Shown here: positions 1 to 9,690 of the stretch, piece by piece
Layout: each line of letters opens with the position of its first letter
How positions within the stretch are numbered: position 1 is the stretch's first letter
Assembly: GCF_000768555.3 (NCBI RefSeq)
Contig: NZ_KN293991.1
Coordinates: 496,001-560,000 of the forward strand
Direction: 5' to 3'
Source of the DNA: Roseovarius mucosus DSM 17069
Lineage (GTDB): Bacteria > Pseudomonadota > Alphaproteobacteria > Rhodobacterales > Rhodobacteraceae
DNA length: 64,000 bases
Translations under genes and position numbers: made by a program
Notes under the pieces: model-generated
The model's database searches: none
The model's input: only the letters and a program-made list of their open reading frames with translations
Told to the model about the DNA's origin: nothing

Positions 1-456
1 GGGCTGCTTGATGACGGTGATGCGCTTGTCGCGCTGATGGCCGGGGATGGTCTCGCCATAGATGCGCTTGGCCTCTTCGCCAAAGAACTCGATGAACGAG
101 GCGCCATAGCCCACCTCGCCCTTGGCTTCGGCCAGCGGCTTGCCCTGTTCGGCGGTCAGGATGACGCCCAGATCGTGCTGGTTCTCCATCATCAGGTCAA
201 AGAAGCGGCGCAGCACGGCGGCGCGTTCCTTGCCGGTCCATTTCGCCCATTCCTTTTGCGCGGCCTCCGCGGCGGCAATCGCACGCGCCACCTGAGCGCG
301 GCTGAGATCGGCCACATGCGCGATCACATCGCCGCGCGCGGGGTTCGTGACCTCGAAGGTGCCATTATCGCCATCCACCCACTCGCCATTGATATAGGCC
401 CGCTCGCACAGCAGGCTGGGGTCCTTGAGCATGGATTTCAGGTCGGTCTTGGTCAT
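1..456 (-). CDS. gabD: Succinate-semialdehyde dehydrogenase, N-terminal part (gene runs off the window)
   Basis: This minus-strand gene is cut by the window edge, so only about 152 N-terminal residues are visible. It belongs to the aldehyde dehydrogenase superfamily. The segment reading AYINGEWVDG, followed by TNPARGDVIA and later TAEQGKPLAEAKGE, is the typical start of NAD(P)-dependent succinate-semialdehyde dehydrogenase, which oxidises succinate semialdehyde to succinate in GABA breakdown. The catalytic Cys and Glu lie outside the window and cannot be checked. The ATG at 456 is preceded by a GAGGGAAA ribosome-binding site. Another aldehyde dehydrogenase of the same clade, such as glutarate-semialdehyde dehydrogenase, cannot be excluded. 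Confidence 0.85.
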   Translation of the reverse strand, partial: MTKTDLKSMLKDPSLLCERAYINGEWVDGDNGTFEVTNPARGDVIAHVADLSRAQVARAIAAAEAAQKEWAKWTGKERAAVLRRFFDLMMENQHDLGVILTAEQGKPLAEAKGEVGYGASFIEFFGEEAKRIYGETIPGHQRDKRITVIKQP

Positions 457-545
457 TGCGTTTCCCTCTTGGCATGGCTTTTATCTCGCCATGACAGACC
501 AGCTTGGGCTAGGAATGTCTAGGGCCAGATAGAGAGGAATACGCC

Positions 546-1334
546 GTGGAACTGGACGATGCTTATGCCAATGTGCCGTATATTCCGGGCGGCGCGCAAT
601 ATCCGGCGCGCTGGACCGTAGCGGCCGAGGCGTTTCGCGCCAGGCTGAGCGCCGAGCGGCGGGCAGAGCTTGGCCTGCCCTACGGCGATGGCGCGCGGCA
701 GGCGTTTGACCTCTTTCACCCCACCGGTGCGGCGCGGGGGCTCTGTGTCTTTGTCCATGGCGGCTATTGGCTCCGGTTTGACCGGACGCTCTGGTCGCAT
801 CTCGCGGCGGGACCGCTCGCGCGCAGCTGGGCGGTGGCCATGCCCTCCTATGACCTCTGCCCCGAGGTGCGCATTGCCGACATCACCCGACAGATTGCCC
901 GCGCAATCTGCGTTATGGCGGCGCGCACCGACGGGCCATTGGCGCTGGTTGGGCATTCGGCGGGCGGGCATCTGGTGGCGCGCATGGCGGTGCCCGGTGT
1001 TCTGCCCGGCGATGTCGCGGCGCGCCTCAGCCATGTCATGCCCATCTCGCCGGTCTCGGACCTGCGCCCACTGCTGCAAACCTCGATGAACGAACAGTTC
1101 CAGCTCGACCGCGCGGCGGCAGAGGCCGAAAGCCCTGCGCTCATGCGCCCCTTGCCGGTTCCTGTCACGGTCTGGGTCGGCGCCGAGGAGCGGCCCGTGT
1201 TCCTCGATCAGGCGCGATGGCTGGCCGCAGCCTGGAACGCCGGCCACGAGATTGCCAAGGGCCGACACCATTTCGATGTGATCGAGGCTCTGACCGATCA
1301 GAACAGCCGCATGGTGGCGCAACTCCTTGGGTGA
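546..1334 (+). CDS. Alpha/beta hydrolase, kynurenine formamidase-like
   Basis: A 262-residue cytoplasmic alpha/beta hydrolase starting at GTG. It has the HGGYW oxyanion-hole motif at residues 71-75, characteristic of the arylformamidase/BD-FAE branch, and a GHSAGG nucleophile elbow with Ser138. A His pair at 241-242 can supply the catalytic histidine. Family members hydrolyse N-formylkynurenine or small esters. No tryptophan-catabolic gene is adjacent, so the substrate is inferred only from the motif. It is transcribed away from gabD and is followed, 88 bases on, by an MFS transporter in the same direction. Confidence 0.8.
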   Translation: MELDDAYANVPYIPGGAQYPARWTVAAEAFRARLSAERRAELGLPYGDGARQAFDLFHPTGAARGLCVFVHGGYWLRFDRTLWSHLAAGPLARSWAVAMPSYDLCPEVRIADITRQIARAICVMAARTDGPLALVGHSAGGHLVARMAVPGVLPGDVAARLSHVMPISPVSDLRPLLQTSMNEQFQLDRAAAEAESPALMRPLPVPVTVWVGAEERPVFLDQARWLAAAWNAGHEIAKGRHHFDVIEALTDQNSRMVAQLLG

Positions 1335-1422
1335 CGAGAAATCGTGATGCGCCCCATCACAAAGCCTGAATTGACGCCCCTCGCCATTCGCCTAGAGTGC
1401 CCGTGAACCGCGCGAGGATAGA

Positions 1423-2655
1423 ATGCCTAAATCCGCCCCCCTGATTACACCCGTTCTCGTGGCGGGCTGCACCATCATTCTGATTTCCTTCGCGATCCGC
1501 GCCTCCTTTGGCGTGTTCCAGATCCCCATCGCGACCGAATTCAACTGGCCGCGTGCCGAGTTTTCGCTGGCCATCGCCATTCAGAACCTTGCGTGGGGCA
1601 TCGGCCAGCCACTTTTCGGCGCGCTGGCCGAGAAAATCGGCGACCAGAAGGCGATCATTCTGGGGGCCATCACCTATGCGGCGGGGCTTGTGCTGTCCTC
1701 CTTTGCAGTGACGCCAGAGGCGCATCAGCTTTATGAAATCCTCGTGGGGTTTGGCATCGCGGGCACCGGCTTTGGCGTGATCCTCGCCGTGGTGGGCCGC
1801 GCCAGTTCCGATGAAAACCGCTCCATGAGCCTTGCCATTGCCACTGCTGCCGGGTCGGCGGGGCAGGTGTTTGGCGCGCCGCTGGCGGAATTCCTGCTCT
1901 CGCTGATGACATGGCAGAGCGTGTTCCTGATCTTTGCCGCCGTGATCATCGCCGTGCTGGCCATGCTGCCGCTGATGCGCGCGCCCGCGCCTGTGGACCG
2001 CACGGTTATCGAGGAATCCATGGGTACGATTCTGAACCGGGCCTTTCGCGACCCGTCCTTTACTCTGATCTTTCTGGGCTTTTTTAGCTGCGGTTATCAA
2101 CTCGGCTTTATCACCGCGCATTTCCCGGCCTTTGTCACCGAGATGTGTGGGCCGATCCTGCCCGGTGGGGCGCTACACAATATCGGGATCACCACCACAT
2201 CGGCACTTGGGGCTGTAGCCATCTCGGTCATTGGCCTTGCGAATATCGCGGGCACGCTGACGGCGGGATGGCTGGGGAAACGCTATTCCAAGAAGAACCT
2301 GTTGGCGGCAATATATCTGGGCCGGACGCTGGTAGCGGCGGCGTTCATCATGACGCCAATTACACCGGCTACGGTGCTGCTCTTTTCGGTGACGATGGGG
2401 TCGTTGTGGCTGGCCACCGTGCCGCTGACCTCGGGATTGATCGCGCATCTCTATGGGCTGCGTTACATGGGCACGCTTTATGGGATTGTGTTCTTTTCCC
2501 ACCAACTCGGGAGCTTCATGGGCGTGTGGTTGGGTGGAAAGCTCTATGATTTGCACGGCGATTACAGCGTCGTGTGGTGGATCGGCGTTGGCGTCGGCGC
2601 ATTTTCCGCCATCGTGCATCTGCCGGTCAAGGAGCGGCGGCTTCAGGCCGCTTAA
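1423..2655 (+). CDS. MFS transporter
   Basis: A 410-residue integral membrane protein with about twelve hydrophobic segments. It follows the major facilitator layout: two six-helix halves separated by a charged loop around residues 190-205. The loop after helix 2 reads GALAEKIGDQKAI, a variant of the MFS signature. The protein resembles the oxalate/monocarboxylate (OFA-like) and bacterial CynX-like MFS branches, but the substrate cannot be read from sequence. Its stop codon overlaps the stop of the convergent hydrolase gene in a shared TTAA. Confidence 0.8.
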   Translation: MPKSAPLITPVLVAGCTIILISFAIRASFGVFQIPIATEFNWPRAEFSLAIAIQNLAWGIGQPLFGALAEKIGDQKAIILGAITYAAGLVLSSFAVTPEAHQLYEILVGFGIAGTGFGVILAVVGRASSDENRSMSLAIATAAGSAGQVFGAPLAEFLLSLMTWQSVFLIFAAVIIAVLAMLPLMRAPAPVDRTVIEESMGTILNRAFRDPSFTLIFLGFFSCGYQLGFITAHFPAFVTEMCGPILPGGALHNIGITTTSALGAVAISVIGLANIAGTLTAGWLGKRYSKKNLLAAIYLGRTLVAAAFIMTPITPATVLLFSVTMGSLWLATVPLTSGLIAHLYGLRYMGTLYGIVFFSHQLGSFMGVWLGGKLYDLHGDYSVVWWIGVGVGAFSAIVHLPVKERRLQAA

Positions 2656-3575
2656 TCGCGCATGAGGTCGCGCAGCGCGGCCAGCACCGCCTCGCTATGG
2701 GTATAGGTCAGACCATGCCCCGCGCCCTCGATCACCTCTTGGCGGGCGCTACGGTTGACCTCGGCCAGCCGCGCCATGCTGCGCAGCGGGATCACCGTAT
2801 CCTCGCGCCCCCAGATCGCCAGCACCGGTAGGCGCGTTTCGGCAATATCCGCATGTTCTTCGGTCAGGTCCTCAGAGACCATCCCACTGATCGACCGGGC
2901 CACCGCAGGCACGAAACCGCGATAGCGCAGTTCTGCTTGTTGCAGGTCGACGATGCCCGGCACACTCGACGGCAGGTGCCGCTCCGCCTCGCAGCCCTTG
3001 CGAAAGCTGCGTGGGAATCCCGCCAGCATCAGCCATGTCGCCATCGGGCCGCCCCGCGCCACCCGTTCCGCCAGACGCCCCAGATCATGCCCCTGCCCGG
3101 CGGGCGCGATCAGCACCAGCGCCCGCAGCCGTTCGGGATGCAGCGCGGCAAAGGCTGTGGCAATCGCGCCGCCCATGGAATAGCCCAAAAGCGTGAAATC
3201 CCCGGTGATCCCCTGATCCTCGAGCAGTTCCTCTAGCTGGGTGATGAAAAAGGCGCTGTCCTGCGGCCCGTCGGGCCGGTCGCTATAGCCGCGCCCATAA
3301 AGGTCATAAACCAGCACGCGGTAGCCGAGCGCCCCAAGCCCCGCCGCGATCCCCTGCCAGACAAACGACGGCGTGGTCAGCCCATGCACGCAGACCGCCA
3401 CCGGCCCGCGCGTGGCCCCCAGCCAGCGGTAATGCGTGATGCCGCGCGACAGGCGGGCAAAGTCGCCGGGGGCATTCTTGCGAAGCTTGTCAGTCATCGC
3501 GGGTTTCATCACCTCGCGCAGAATGGGGGCCGCGATGAGCACCCCCACAAGGATCAAGAGACCAAGCCAGATCAT
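2652..3575 (-). CDS. Membrane-anchored alpha/beta hydrolase
   Basis: A 307-residue alpha/beta hydrolase with an N-terminal hydrophobic segment (residues 1-20) that probably anchors it in the inner membrane. It has an HG oxyanion motif near residue 64, DLYGRGYSDRP around 91-101, the nucleophile elbow GYSMGG with Ser133, and a C-terminal GAGHG carrying the catalytic His. This pattern is general for lipases and esterases, so the substrate is unknown. The gene overlaps the upstream ornithine cyclodeaminase homologue by four bases (ATGA), so the two are probably cotranslated. Confidence 0.8.
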   Translation of the reverse strand: MIWLGLLILVGVLIAAPILREVMKPAMTDKLRKNAPGDFARLSRGITHYRWLGATRGPVAVCVHGLTTPSFVWQGIAAGLGALGYRVLVYDLYGRGYSDRPDGPQDSAFFITQLEELLEDQGITGDFTLLGYSMGGAIATAFAALHPERLRALVLIAPAGQGHDLGRLAERVARGGPMATWLMLAGFPRSFRKGCEAERHLPSSVPGIVDLQQAELRYRGFVPAVARSISGMVSEDLTEEHADIAETRLPVLAIWGREDTVIPLRSMARLAEVNRSARQEVIEGAGHGLTYTHSEAVLAALRDLMRD

Positions 3576-4489
3576 GCCGCCGCCCTCCAGGCATCGAGGA
3601 TATAGCGGCTGGTCATCAGGTCGAGATGCGCACCGCCACCGTTCTTAAAAAGGGTGATCTCTTCGGGCGAGTGGCGCCGGAACCTCTCGGGCTCGTAGAA
3701 ATCCGCGACAAGATGATCCCGGGCGATCACGCCGCGCTCCAGTGGCGTTATGATCTCGCCGATATGCGCGACCGTGGTGTCGAAACTGTCGACAAAGACC
3801 CGCGCCCGCGCGATGGCCGCATCATCCGCCTCGCGCATGTCGGGGCGATAGGCCCCGATCAGGTCGATATGCTGGCCGGGGCGCAGCCATTCTCCCTTGA
3901 TCAGCGGGTCGGTCGACATGGTGGCAGAGGTGACAATATCGGCGGCGCGTACCGCCGCTTCCAGATCCCCGGCCACGGTCATGCCCTCACACTCTGCCGC
4001 CATCGCCTCGGCATTGACACGGGTGCGGTTCCAGACGCTGAACCGCGCCTGCGGAAAGACCGCGCGATAGGCCTGCCAGAGCGTGCGGCCCACCGTTCCC
4101 GCCCCGACAATCAGGATGCTCTCGCTGTCGGGCCGCGCCAGCCGCGTGGCGGCATAGAGGCTGTCACCGGCGGTTTTCCACTTGGTCACAAGATGAAAAT
4201 CCACGAGCGCCTCCAGCGTGCCATCGGTATCGGAATAGAGATTGACCGCGCCGTTGATCATTGGCTCCCCCCGCTCTGGATTGCCCGGAAAGATCGTAGC
4301 GGATTTCACCGCCAATCCCATCCCGTCGATCCATGCCGCCCGGTTGAGCAGCGTGTCGCGGCCCCGATAGAGCAGCGTATCGGCAATCTCGGCCTTGGGC
4401 AGGCGATGCCCCGCCTCGAATGCCGCGCAGAGACCGAGCCACTCCAGATGCGCCTCGCCCTCGTCAAATGGAATGATCGTCAGGCTCAT
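3572..4489 (-). CDS. Ornithine cyclodeaminase/mu-crystallin family protein
   Basis: A 305-residue protein of the OCD/mu-crystallin family with a Rossmann dinucleotide site (GAGTVGRT, near residue 130). A conserved IGAYRPDMREAD segment sits where the family carries its substrate-binding Asp. Family members convert ornithine to proline with ammonia release, or act as NAD(P)-dependent reductases of cyclic ketimines and amino acids. The sequence alone does not decide between these. It is cotranscribed with a downstream hydrolase (4-base overlap) and lies 15 bases after an EamA transporter, so the three may form one small catabolic operon. Confidence 0.83.
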   Translation of the reverse strand: MSLTIIPFDEGEAHLEWLGLCAAFEAGHRLPKAEIADTLLYRGRDTLLNRAAWIDGMGLAVKSATIFPGNPERGEPMINGAVNLYSDTDGTLEALVDFHLVTKWKTAGDSLYAATRLARPDSESILIVGAGTVGRTLWQAYRAVFPQARFSVWNRTRVNAEAMAAECEGMTVAGDLEAAVRAADIVTSATMSTDPLIKGEWLRPGQHIDLIGAYRPDMREADDAAIARARVFVDSFDTTVAHIGEIITPLERGVIARDHLVADFYEPERFRRHSPEEITLFKNGGGAHLDLMTSRYILDAWRAAA

Positions 4490-4504
4490 GGATTTCTCCC
4501 TCGG

Positions 4505-5473
4505 TCAGCGGCGATAGGTCGGAGCTTTGGTGGCAACCGTCGCATCCTTGACCGACTCGCGCCACAAGAGATAGAGGCCAGACCCCACAATCAGGGCAAT
4601 TCCGATCCAGGCGGTCGCGTCAGGCCAGGTGCCAAACACCGTCACCCCCCACATGATCGCCATCGGCATGGCCACATATTCAAAGGGGGCGGCAAAGGCG
4701 GCCTCGGACAGACGATAAGCCTGCGAGATGAAGAGACCCCCCAACATGCCCGATATGCCCAGCATGATCAGGACCGGCCAATCCCCCGGCGTGGGCCAAA
4801 CCCAAGCGCGGAACAGGAATTCGAGTGACGGATGCCCCATCCCCGCAAAGCGACCGTCGCCAAAGCTGAGGCCGATGATTGTGCTGGCGATGATAAACGT
4901 GAGCTGGATGTAAAAGGCCATCGTTGGCGCGCTCTCGGTGCCGCCGATCTTGCGCGCGAGGATGTGCATCACCGCATAGAGAAACGCCGCCGCAATGGGC
5001 AAGAGCGAGGCCAGTTGAAACGCTGATGTGCCCGGTTTTACGATCACCAGAACGCCGATAAATCCCACGGCAATCGCCGCCCATCGCCGATTGCCTACGG
5101 TTTCGCGCAGGAACAGCACCGAGAATACCGTGATCACCAGCGGCGAGACAAAGAACACCGCCACGGCATCGGCAATCGGCATTGCCGCCAGCCCCAGAAA
5201 GAGACAGGTATTGGCGCTGACCACGCAGAGGCCGCGCAAAAGGTGCATTTTCGGGCGGCGCGTGCGGATAAGGGTCAGCCCCCCCGCAAAAGGCATGACA
5301 AAGGCCGCAAAGGCCGCCATGCCCACCAGCGCCCGGATGAACACCACCTGATGCAGCGCATAGCTATCCGAGAGAAACTTGATCCCCACATCGTTGAGCG
5401 AAAAACACAGCACCGCCGCAAGGGCGTAGGCAGCGCCGATCAGGTTGGAACGCTGGATTGTGGTGGGGGTCAT
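4505..5473 (-). CDS. EamA (DMT superfamily) transporter
   Basis: A 322-residue membrane protein with ten predicted hydrophobic helices in two EamA repeats. The first repeat begins AAVLCFSLNDVGIKF and the second begins near LLPIAAAFLYAVMHI. Members of this drug/metabolite transporter superfamily export amino acids, purines or other metabolites. The nearby ornithine cyclodeaminase homologue hints at an amino-acid-like substrate, but this is inference. It follows the YaiI gene by nine bases on the same strand. Confidence 0.82.
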   Translation of the reverse strand: MTPTTIQRSNLIGAAYALAAVLCFSLNDVGIKFLSDSYALHQVVFIRALVGMAAFAAFVMPFAGGLTLIRTRRPKMHLLRGLCVVSANTCLFLGLAAMPIADAVAVFFVSPLVITVFSVLFLRETVGNRRWAAIAVGFIGVLVIVKPGTSAFQLASLLPIAAAFLYAVMHILARKIGGTESAPTMAFYIQLTFIIASTIIGLSFGDGRFAGMGHPSLEFLFRAWVWPTPGDWPVLIMLGISGMLGGLFISQAYRLSEAAFAAPFEYVAMPMAIMWGVTVFGTWPDATAWIGIALIVGSGLYLLWRESVKDATVATKAPTYRR

Positions 5474-5482
5474 GGGAAACCT

Positions 5483-5935
5483 TTAGATGTCATTGGCTGC
5501 CGCCCGTACCGCCCGCTCCAGCGCGTCGAGAAACCGCGAGCGGTCGGCCTTGGTAAACCCCTTGCCGCCCCCCTGCCGAAACGGATCGGCGGCGCGCAGG
5601 TCGGCCATCAGATCGCGCGTGGCCAGAACATTGCCGATATTGGCCCCCGTCAGCGCCTCGCCATTGTGTTTGAGCACGCGCGCGCCCGCTGCCACGCATT
5701 TCGCGGCCAGCGGAATATCCCCGGTGATCACCACATCGCCGGGCCCTGCGCGCTCGGCAATCCACATATCCGCCACGTCGGGGCCATCGGGCACGATCAC
5801 TGTCTCCACCAGCGGATTGCGCGAGGGGCGCAGGCCGCCGTTCGAGACCACGAATATCCGCAGCCCATGCCGCGTGCCGACGCGCTCGACCTCGTCCTTG
5901 ACCGGGCAGGCATCGGCATCGACATAAATGGGCAT
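5483..5935 (-). CDS. YaiI/YqxD family protein (DUF188)
   Basis: A 150-residue cytoplasmic protein of the UPF0178/DUF188 family. It shows the family opening [11 protein letters not shown], the internal VITGDIPLA, and the C-terminal [14 protein letters not shown] stretch. The fold is related to PIN-like nucleases with an acidic metal site, but no activity is firmly established. The reading frame stays open far upstream. The ATG at 5935 was chosen because family similarity begins exactly there. Confidence 0.9.
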   Translation of the reverse strand: MPIYVDADACPVKDEVERVGTRHGLRIFVVSNGGLRPSRNPLVETVIVPDGPDVADMWIAERAGPGDVVITGDIPLAAKCVAAGARVLKHNGEALTGANIGNVLATRDLMADLRAADPFRQGGGKGFTKADRSRFLDALERAVRAAANDI

Positions 5936-5957
5936 GGGCTGGTCCTCTGGTTCGGGG

Positions 5958-7043
5958 TCATTCGGCCGCATCGAGCCAGGCGCGGATTTCCGCACTATGC
6001 TCTCCGCGTGTGGGTGGTGGGGCCACCGTGCGACGGTGCCCATCAAAGCGCGGGGCGGGTGCGGGGCTGAGACAGCCGCCGTCCTGCTGCCAGACACCGC
6101 GCGCCGCCATATGCGGATCAACCGCCGCCGCATCGGGGGACAGGACCGGGGCGACGCAGGCATCAGACCCGGCAAAGACCTCTGCCCAATGTGCCAGCGG
6201 CTGCACGGCAAAGAGCGCCGCCAATCTTGCCCCCTGTTCGGGCCATTGCGTGCGGTCATGCTGCGCGGCGAGCTTGGGATCGTCCGCGAGGCCAAGGCGG
6301 GACAGGAACTCGGCGTAAAACTTTGGCTCAAGGCATTGCACCGAGAGCCAGCCGCCGCAGGCGCAGGCGTAAACCCGGCTCCAATGCGGACCATCAAGCA
6401 GGCTTTGACCGCGCATCATGCTGAGGTTGCCCGAGGGCATCATCGACATCAGAAGCGCCATCATATGCGCCGAGCCATCGACAATGGCCGCATCCACAAC
6501 GGCACCCCGCCCGCTGCGCGCGGCGCGGATCAGCCCCGCCAGCATCCCCGCCACGAGATAGAGCGCGCCGCCGCCCACATCCCCCACAAGGGTGGCGGGG
6601 GTGACAGGCGGCGTGCCGGGCTCGCCCGCATACCAGAGCGCGCCGGAGGTGGCGATGTAATTCAGATCATGCCCCGCCTCCTGCGCGCGCGGCCCCGCCT
6701 GCCCCCAGCCGGTCATGCGCCCATAGACAAGGCGCGGGTTGGCGGCCCGCATCGCCTCTGGCCCCAGCCCCAGACGCTCCATCACGCCGGGGCGAAACCC
6801 CTCGATCAGCGCATCGGCGCGAGTGATGAGCACGCGGGCGGTGGCCACATCCTCGGCGCTCTTGAGGTCGAGCACGATCGAACGCTTGCCGCGATCCAGC
6901 AGGTTGCGCGCGCCTGCCACCGGATTGCCCGCGCCGGGGCGATGGATCACGATCACCTCCGCGCCCATCTCGGCCAGCATCATCGCGGCAAAGGGCGCAG
7001 GCCCCAAGCCCTCGAATTCCACCACGCGCAGCCCTGACAGCAT
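5958..7043 (-). CDS. CaiB/BaiF family acyl-CoA racemase, alpha-methylacyl-CoA racemase-like
   Basis: A 361-residue class III CoA-transferase family protein. It opens [20 protein letters not shown] and contains VIVIHRPG and [12 protein letters not shown], both typical of the alpha-methylacyl-CoA racemase branch. His125 (in EAGHDLNY) and Asp155 (in VGDVGGG) match the two acid/base residues of characterised racemases, in contrast to the single Asp of true CoA transferases. The likely role is epimerising 2-methylacyl-CoA thioesters during branched-chain lipid breakdown. It sits 22 bases upstream of the YaiI gene on the same strand. Confidence 0.85.
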   Translation of the reverse strand: MLSGLRVVEFEGLGPAPFAAMMLAEMGAEVIVIHRPGAGNPVAGARNLLDRGKRSIVLDLKSAEDVATARVLITRADALIEGFRPGVMERLGLGPEAMRAANPRLVYGRMTGWGQAGPRAQEAGHDLNYIATSGALWYAGEPGTPPVTPATLVGDVGGGALYLVAGMLAGLIRAARSGRGAVVDAAIVDGSAHMMALLMSMMPSGNLSMMRGQSLLDGPHWSRVYACACGGWLSVQCLEPKFYAEFLSRLGLADDPKLAAQHDRTQWPEQGARLAALFAVQPLAHWAEVFAGSDACVAPVLSPDAAAVDPHMAARGVWQQDGGCLSPAPAPRFDGHRRTVAPPPTRGEHSAEIRAWLDAAE

Positions 7044-7189
7044 CCTTGCCTCTCTTCCGTTTCGGCGCAGGGTAAGGGGAGTGGCGCGCGAAGGCCAGAG
7101 CGCTTGCGCCGCTCCGACCTTCTGCTCCCTTGGCGCGGCAAGGGGGCTGCGCTAGGGTGCGGGCAGGATGCAACGGGAGGGCATGACAG

Positions 7190-7693
7190 ATGCAGATGAG
7201 TGACGCGCGCGACATCAAGGCGGATCGAGCGACGGTCTGGGCGGCCCTGCTCAGCCCCGAAGTTCTCAAGGAATGTGTGCCCGGTGCGCAGGAGGTGACA
7301 GGCACGCCCGAAGACGGGTTCGAGGCGACCGTCGTGCAAAAGGTCGGGCCGGTCAAGGCCACGTTCAAGGGCATGGTCAAGGTGTCCAACATTGTCGAAA
7401 TGCAGAGCCTGACCTTGACTGGCGAGGGCAAGGGCGGGGCCGCAGGCTATGCCAAGGGTGGGGCCAACGTTCGGCTCGAGGATAGCGAGACCGGCACGCG
7501 GCTGAGCTATGATGTCGAGGCCAGCGTGGGCGGCAAGCTGGCGCAACTCGGCAGCCGTCTGGTCGATGGCTTTGCCAAGAAGATGGCGGATCAGTTCTTT
7601 GCCCGGCTCGAAGAGGTGCTCGAAGGCCCCTCCGAGGACGACCCCGAACCCGAGGCGGAAAAGAAAGGTTGGCTCAAGCGGTTGATCAGCTAG
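7190..7693 (+). CDS. coxG: CoxG-like SRPBCC protein (carbon monoxide dehydrogenase subunit G family)
   Basis: A 167-residue protein of the CoxG/SRPBCC fold. The VWAALLSPEVLKECVPGAQEV opening (residues 16 onward), the VKATFKG strand and the C-terminal amphipathic stretch LVDGFAKKMADQFF all match CoxG. In CO-oxidising bacteria CoxG helps recruit the dehydrogenase to the membrane, but homologues also occur without coxMSL, as here, so the actual partner is unknown. Two in-frame ATGs (7190 and 7196) follow a GGGAGGG site. A charged tail ends the protein. Confidence 0.85.
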   Translation: MQMSDARDIKADRATVWAALLSPEVLKECVPGAQEVTGTPEDGFEATVVQKVGPVKATFKGMVKVSNIVEMQSLTLTGEGKGGAAGYAKGGANVRLEDSETGTRLSYDVEASVGGKLAQLGSRLVDGFAKKMADQFFARLEEVLEGPSEDDPEPEAEKKGWLKRLIS

Positions 7694-7737
7694 AGCGCGT
7701 TGCGTCTGCCTGAGTTGTCGCGTCTGAGCGGGTTCCC

Positions 7738-7823
7738 ATCGCCCGGCCCCCGCGCCGGGGCGTCCGAGTTGTTTTGGCGAGGTCCCGGGGCAAGCCCGGG
7801 GCGGCTGCGATCTCGATAGGGCG
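7738..7823. repeat. Dispersed GC-rich intergenic repeat, copy A
   Basis: An 86-base element that recurs in diverged form at 15543-15629. Both copies start CATCGCCC and end GGGCG. Each contains a short GC hairpin (CCGG...CCGG) followed by a second hairpin built on CCCGGG and its partner around CAAG. It lies between the convergent coxG and SGNH hydrolase genes, so it may act as a terminator or mRNA-end structure. The family resembles the short interspersed palindromic elements common in alphaproteobacterial intergenic DNA. Confidence 0.65.
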
Positions 7824-7843
7824 GACCACGCCCCAAGGCATTG

Positions 7844-8560
7844 TCATTCCGTCAGTGGCCGGTTGCGTGAAACCGTGCCGGTGTCATGCGTGACGATGAT
7901 CTCTGCGATGCGTTGGCCAATCATGCGGCTGGCCTTGAACGAGGGGTGAATAAGGTCGATGGCATGATAGGAGCGGTCGCCATGCGGCACCATGTCCGAC
8001 AGCGGCAGAAAATGTACGCCCCGGTCAAGCCCGGCCAAGAGCGCCACGCGCCGATCCATCTCTGCCCCCTCATCGGTGCAATGTTCCACCGGCGAGGTCA
8101 CGCCCGGCGTGCGCAGATAGCCCACATAGATCACCTGCGCGCCGCTCTGCCGCAAGCGCGACACAAAGCCGGGGATTGCGCCGCGCCGCCCGTCACGAGA
8201 AATCAGGCGATCCAGCTTGCCCGCACAGCGCATGCAGCCACAGCCAAGCCACAGATCATTGCCGCCGCCATTCAGAACGGCCCAATCCCAATCGCCCTGC
8301 CGGTACTGTTTGGTGATGTTGAGGCCAAGCGCGCCAGTAATTGGCAGGCGGTAGAGAAACCGGGCCCCGGCCACCGACATATCGGTCACGCGCACACCCA
8401 ATTCCCGCTCGACAGAGGAGGAGACAGAGCGCCCTGCCAGCTTGTGCATTGCCAAAAGCGAATCACCCATGACCAGAATCCGCGGCTCCGCCTGCGCTTG
8501 GCTGATCCCTGTCATCATTACACAAGCCAGCAGAACAAGCCTGAATATATGCTTGATCAT
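7844..8560 (-). CDS. SGNH/GDSL hydrolase, secreted
   Basis: A 238-residue protein with an N-terminal signal peptide (about residues 1-24, ending SQAQA). The SGNH block I motif is MGDSL with Ser34, block III is NGGGND, and the C-terminal DLIHPSF gives the DxxH catalytic pair. These enzymes are lipases, esterases or carbohydrate deacetylases, and a periplasmic or secreted location is expected. The frame is open further upstream, but the ATG at 8560 was chosen for its signal peptide and its GGGAAACGGA ribosome-binding site. Four Cys, three clustered near GCGCMRC, are unusual and may form disulfides. Confidence 0.82.
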   Translation of the reverse strand: MIKHIFRLVLLACVMMTGISQAQAEPRILVMGDSLLAMHKLAGRSVSSSVERELGVRVTDMSVAGARFLYRLPITGALGLNITKQYRQGDWDWAVLNGGGNDLWLGCGCMRCAGKLDRLISRDGRRGAIPGFVSRLRQSGAQVIYVGYLRTPGVTSPVEHCTDEGAEMDRRVALLAGLDRGVHFLPLSDMVPHGDRSYHAIDLIHPSFKASRMIGQRIAEIIVTHDTGTVSRNRPLTE

Positions 8561-8760
8561 TCCGTTTCCCTTGCCGTCATCAGGCCCGCCACCCTGTGCG
8601 GTGGATAGTGTAGCATCCTGCCGGGAAACTATGAACAAACTCACAAAAACAGATTGTTTTCTTATTGGCGACATCGCGCATCGGCGCACAGGGGCCTATG
8701 CTGGGATGCGCGTTGCGTTCGGGTGTCGTTTGATTAGGTTCCGCGCAAAGGGGAATACCT

Positions 8761-9690
8761 ATGACAGCTATCGTAACGGTCGAGGGTCTGAGCAAGACCT
8801 ACAAAGGCGGCTTTGCCGCGCTCAAGGCGGTGTCGCTCCGCATTGAACAGGGCGAAATCCTCGCGCTGCTCGGGCCTAATGGCGCGGGCAAGACCACGCT
8901 GATTTCCACGCTCTGCGGCATCACCACACCATCCGGCGGCGAGGCCCGTGTGGGTGGGCATGACATCGTCACCGGCTATCGCGAAGCGCGGGCGATGATC
9001 GGCCTCGTGCCGCAGGAAATCGCGCTGGAACCGTTTGAAAAGGTCATCAACACGGTGCGCTTCTCGCGTGGTCTCTTTGGCAGACCGCGGGATGAGGCGC
9101 TGATCGAGCGTATCCTGCGGCAACTGTCGCTGTGGGACAAACGCAATAACCGCATCCGCGAGCTTTCGGGCGGAATGAAACGCCGGGTTCTGATCGCCAA
9201 GGCGCTCTGCCACGAGCCTCGCGTTCTTTTTCTCGACGAGCCGACGGCGGGCGTCGATGTCGAACTGCGCCGGGATATGTGGGAGGTGGTGCGCGGGTTG
9301 AAGGAAAGCGGCGTCACCATCATTCTGACCACCCATTACCTCGAAGAGGCCGAGGCCATGGCCGACCGGATCGCGGTCATCAACAAGGGGGAAATCCTGT
9401 TGATCGAGGACAAGGCGGCGCTCATGCGCCGGATGGGGCGCAAATCGCTGAGGATTGATCTGGTAGAGCCGATCGCTGCGGTGCCGGACACGCTTGCGTC
9501 CTATGCGCTGGAAAAGACCCCCGACGGTCAGGCGCTGATTTACAATTATGAGACACGCGCCGAGGGCACGGGCATCACCCGCCTCTTGCAGGCACTGGCC
9601 ACCGAGGGGCTGTCTGTGCGCGACATCGAAACAAGCCAAAGCAGCCTCGAAGAGATTTTCGTGGGCCTCGTTCGGGAGGATGCGGCATGA
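8761..9690 (+). CDS. ABC transporter ATP-binding protein (ABC-2 type exporter)
   Basis: A 309-residue nucleotide-binding subunit. The Walker A motif GPNGAGKTT lies at 38-46, the signature LSGGM at 135-139, Walker B LFLDEP with Asp159-Glu160, and the switch His in TTHYLEEAE near 193. It has the extended C-terminal region typical of the drug/polysaccharide ABC-2 exporters (YadG-like). It overlaps the permease gene by four bases, so the two form an exporter pair. The substrate is unknown. Confidence 0.92.
   Translation: MTAIVTVEGLSKTYKGGFAALKAVSLRIEQGEILALLGPNGAGKTTLISTLCGITTPSGGEARVGGHDIVTGYREARAMIGLVPQEIALEPFEKVINTVRFSRGLFGRPRDEALIERILRQLSLWDKRNNRIRELSGGMKRRVLIAKALCHEPRVLFLDEPTAGVDVELRRDMWEVVRGLKESGVTIILTTHYLEEAEAMADRIAVINKGEILLIEDKAALMRRMGRKSLRIDLVEPIAAVPDTLASYALEKTPDGQALIYNYETRAEGTGITRLLQALATEGLSVRDIETSQSSLEEIFVGLVREDAA

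Noticed and set aside
3626-4828. 400-residue plus-strand open frame
   Set aside because: It covers the ornithine cyclodeaminase homologue and the end of the EamA gene in antisense; no domain is recognisable.
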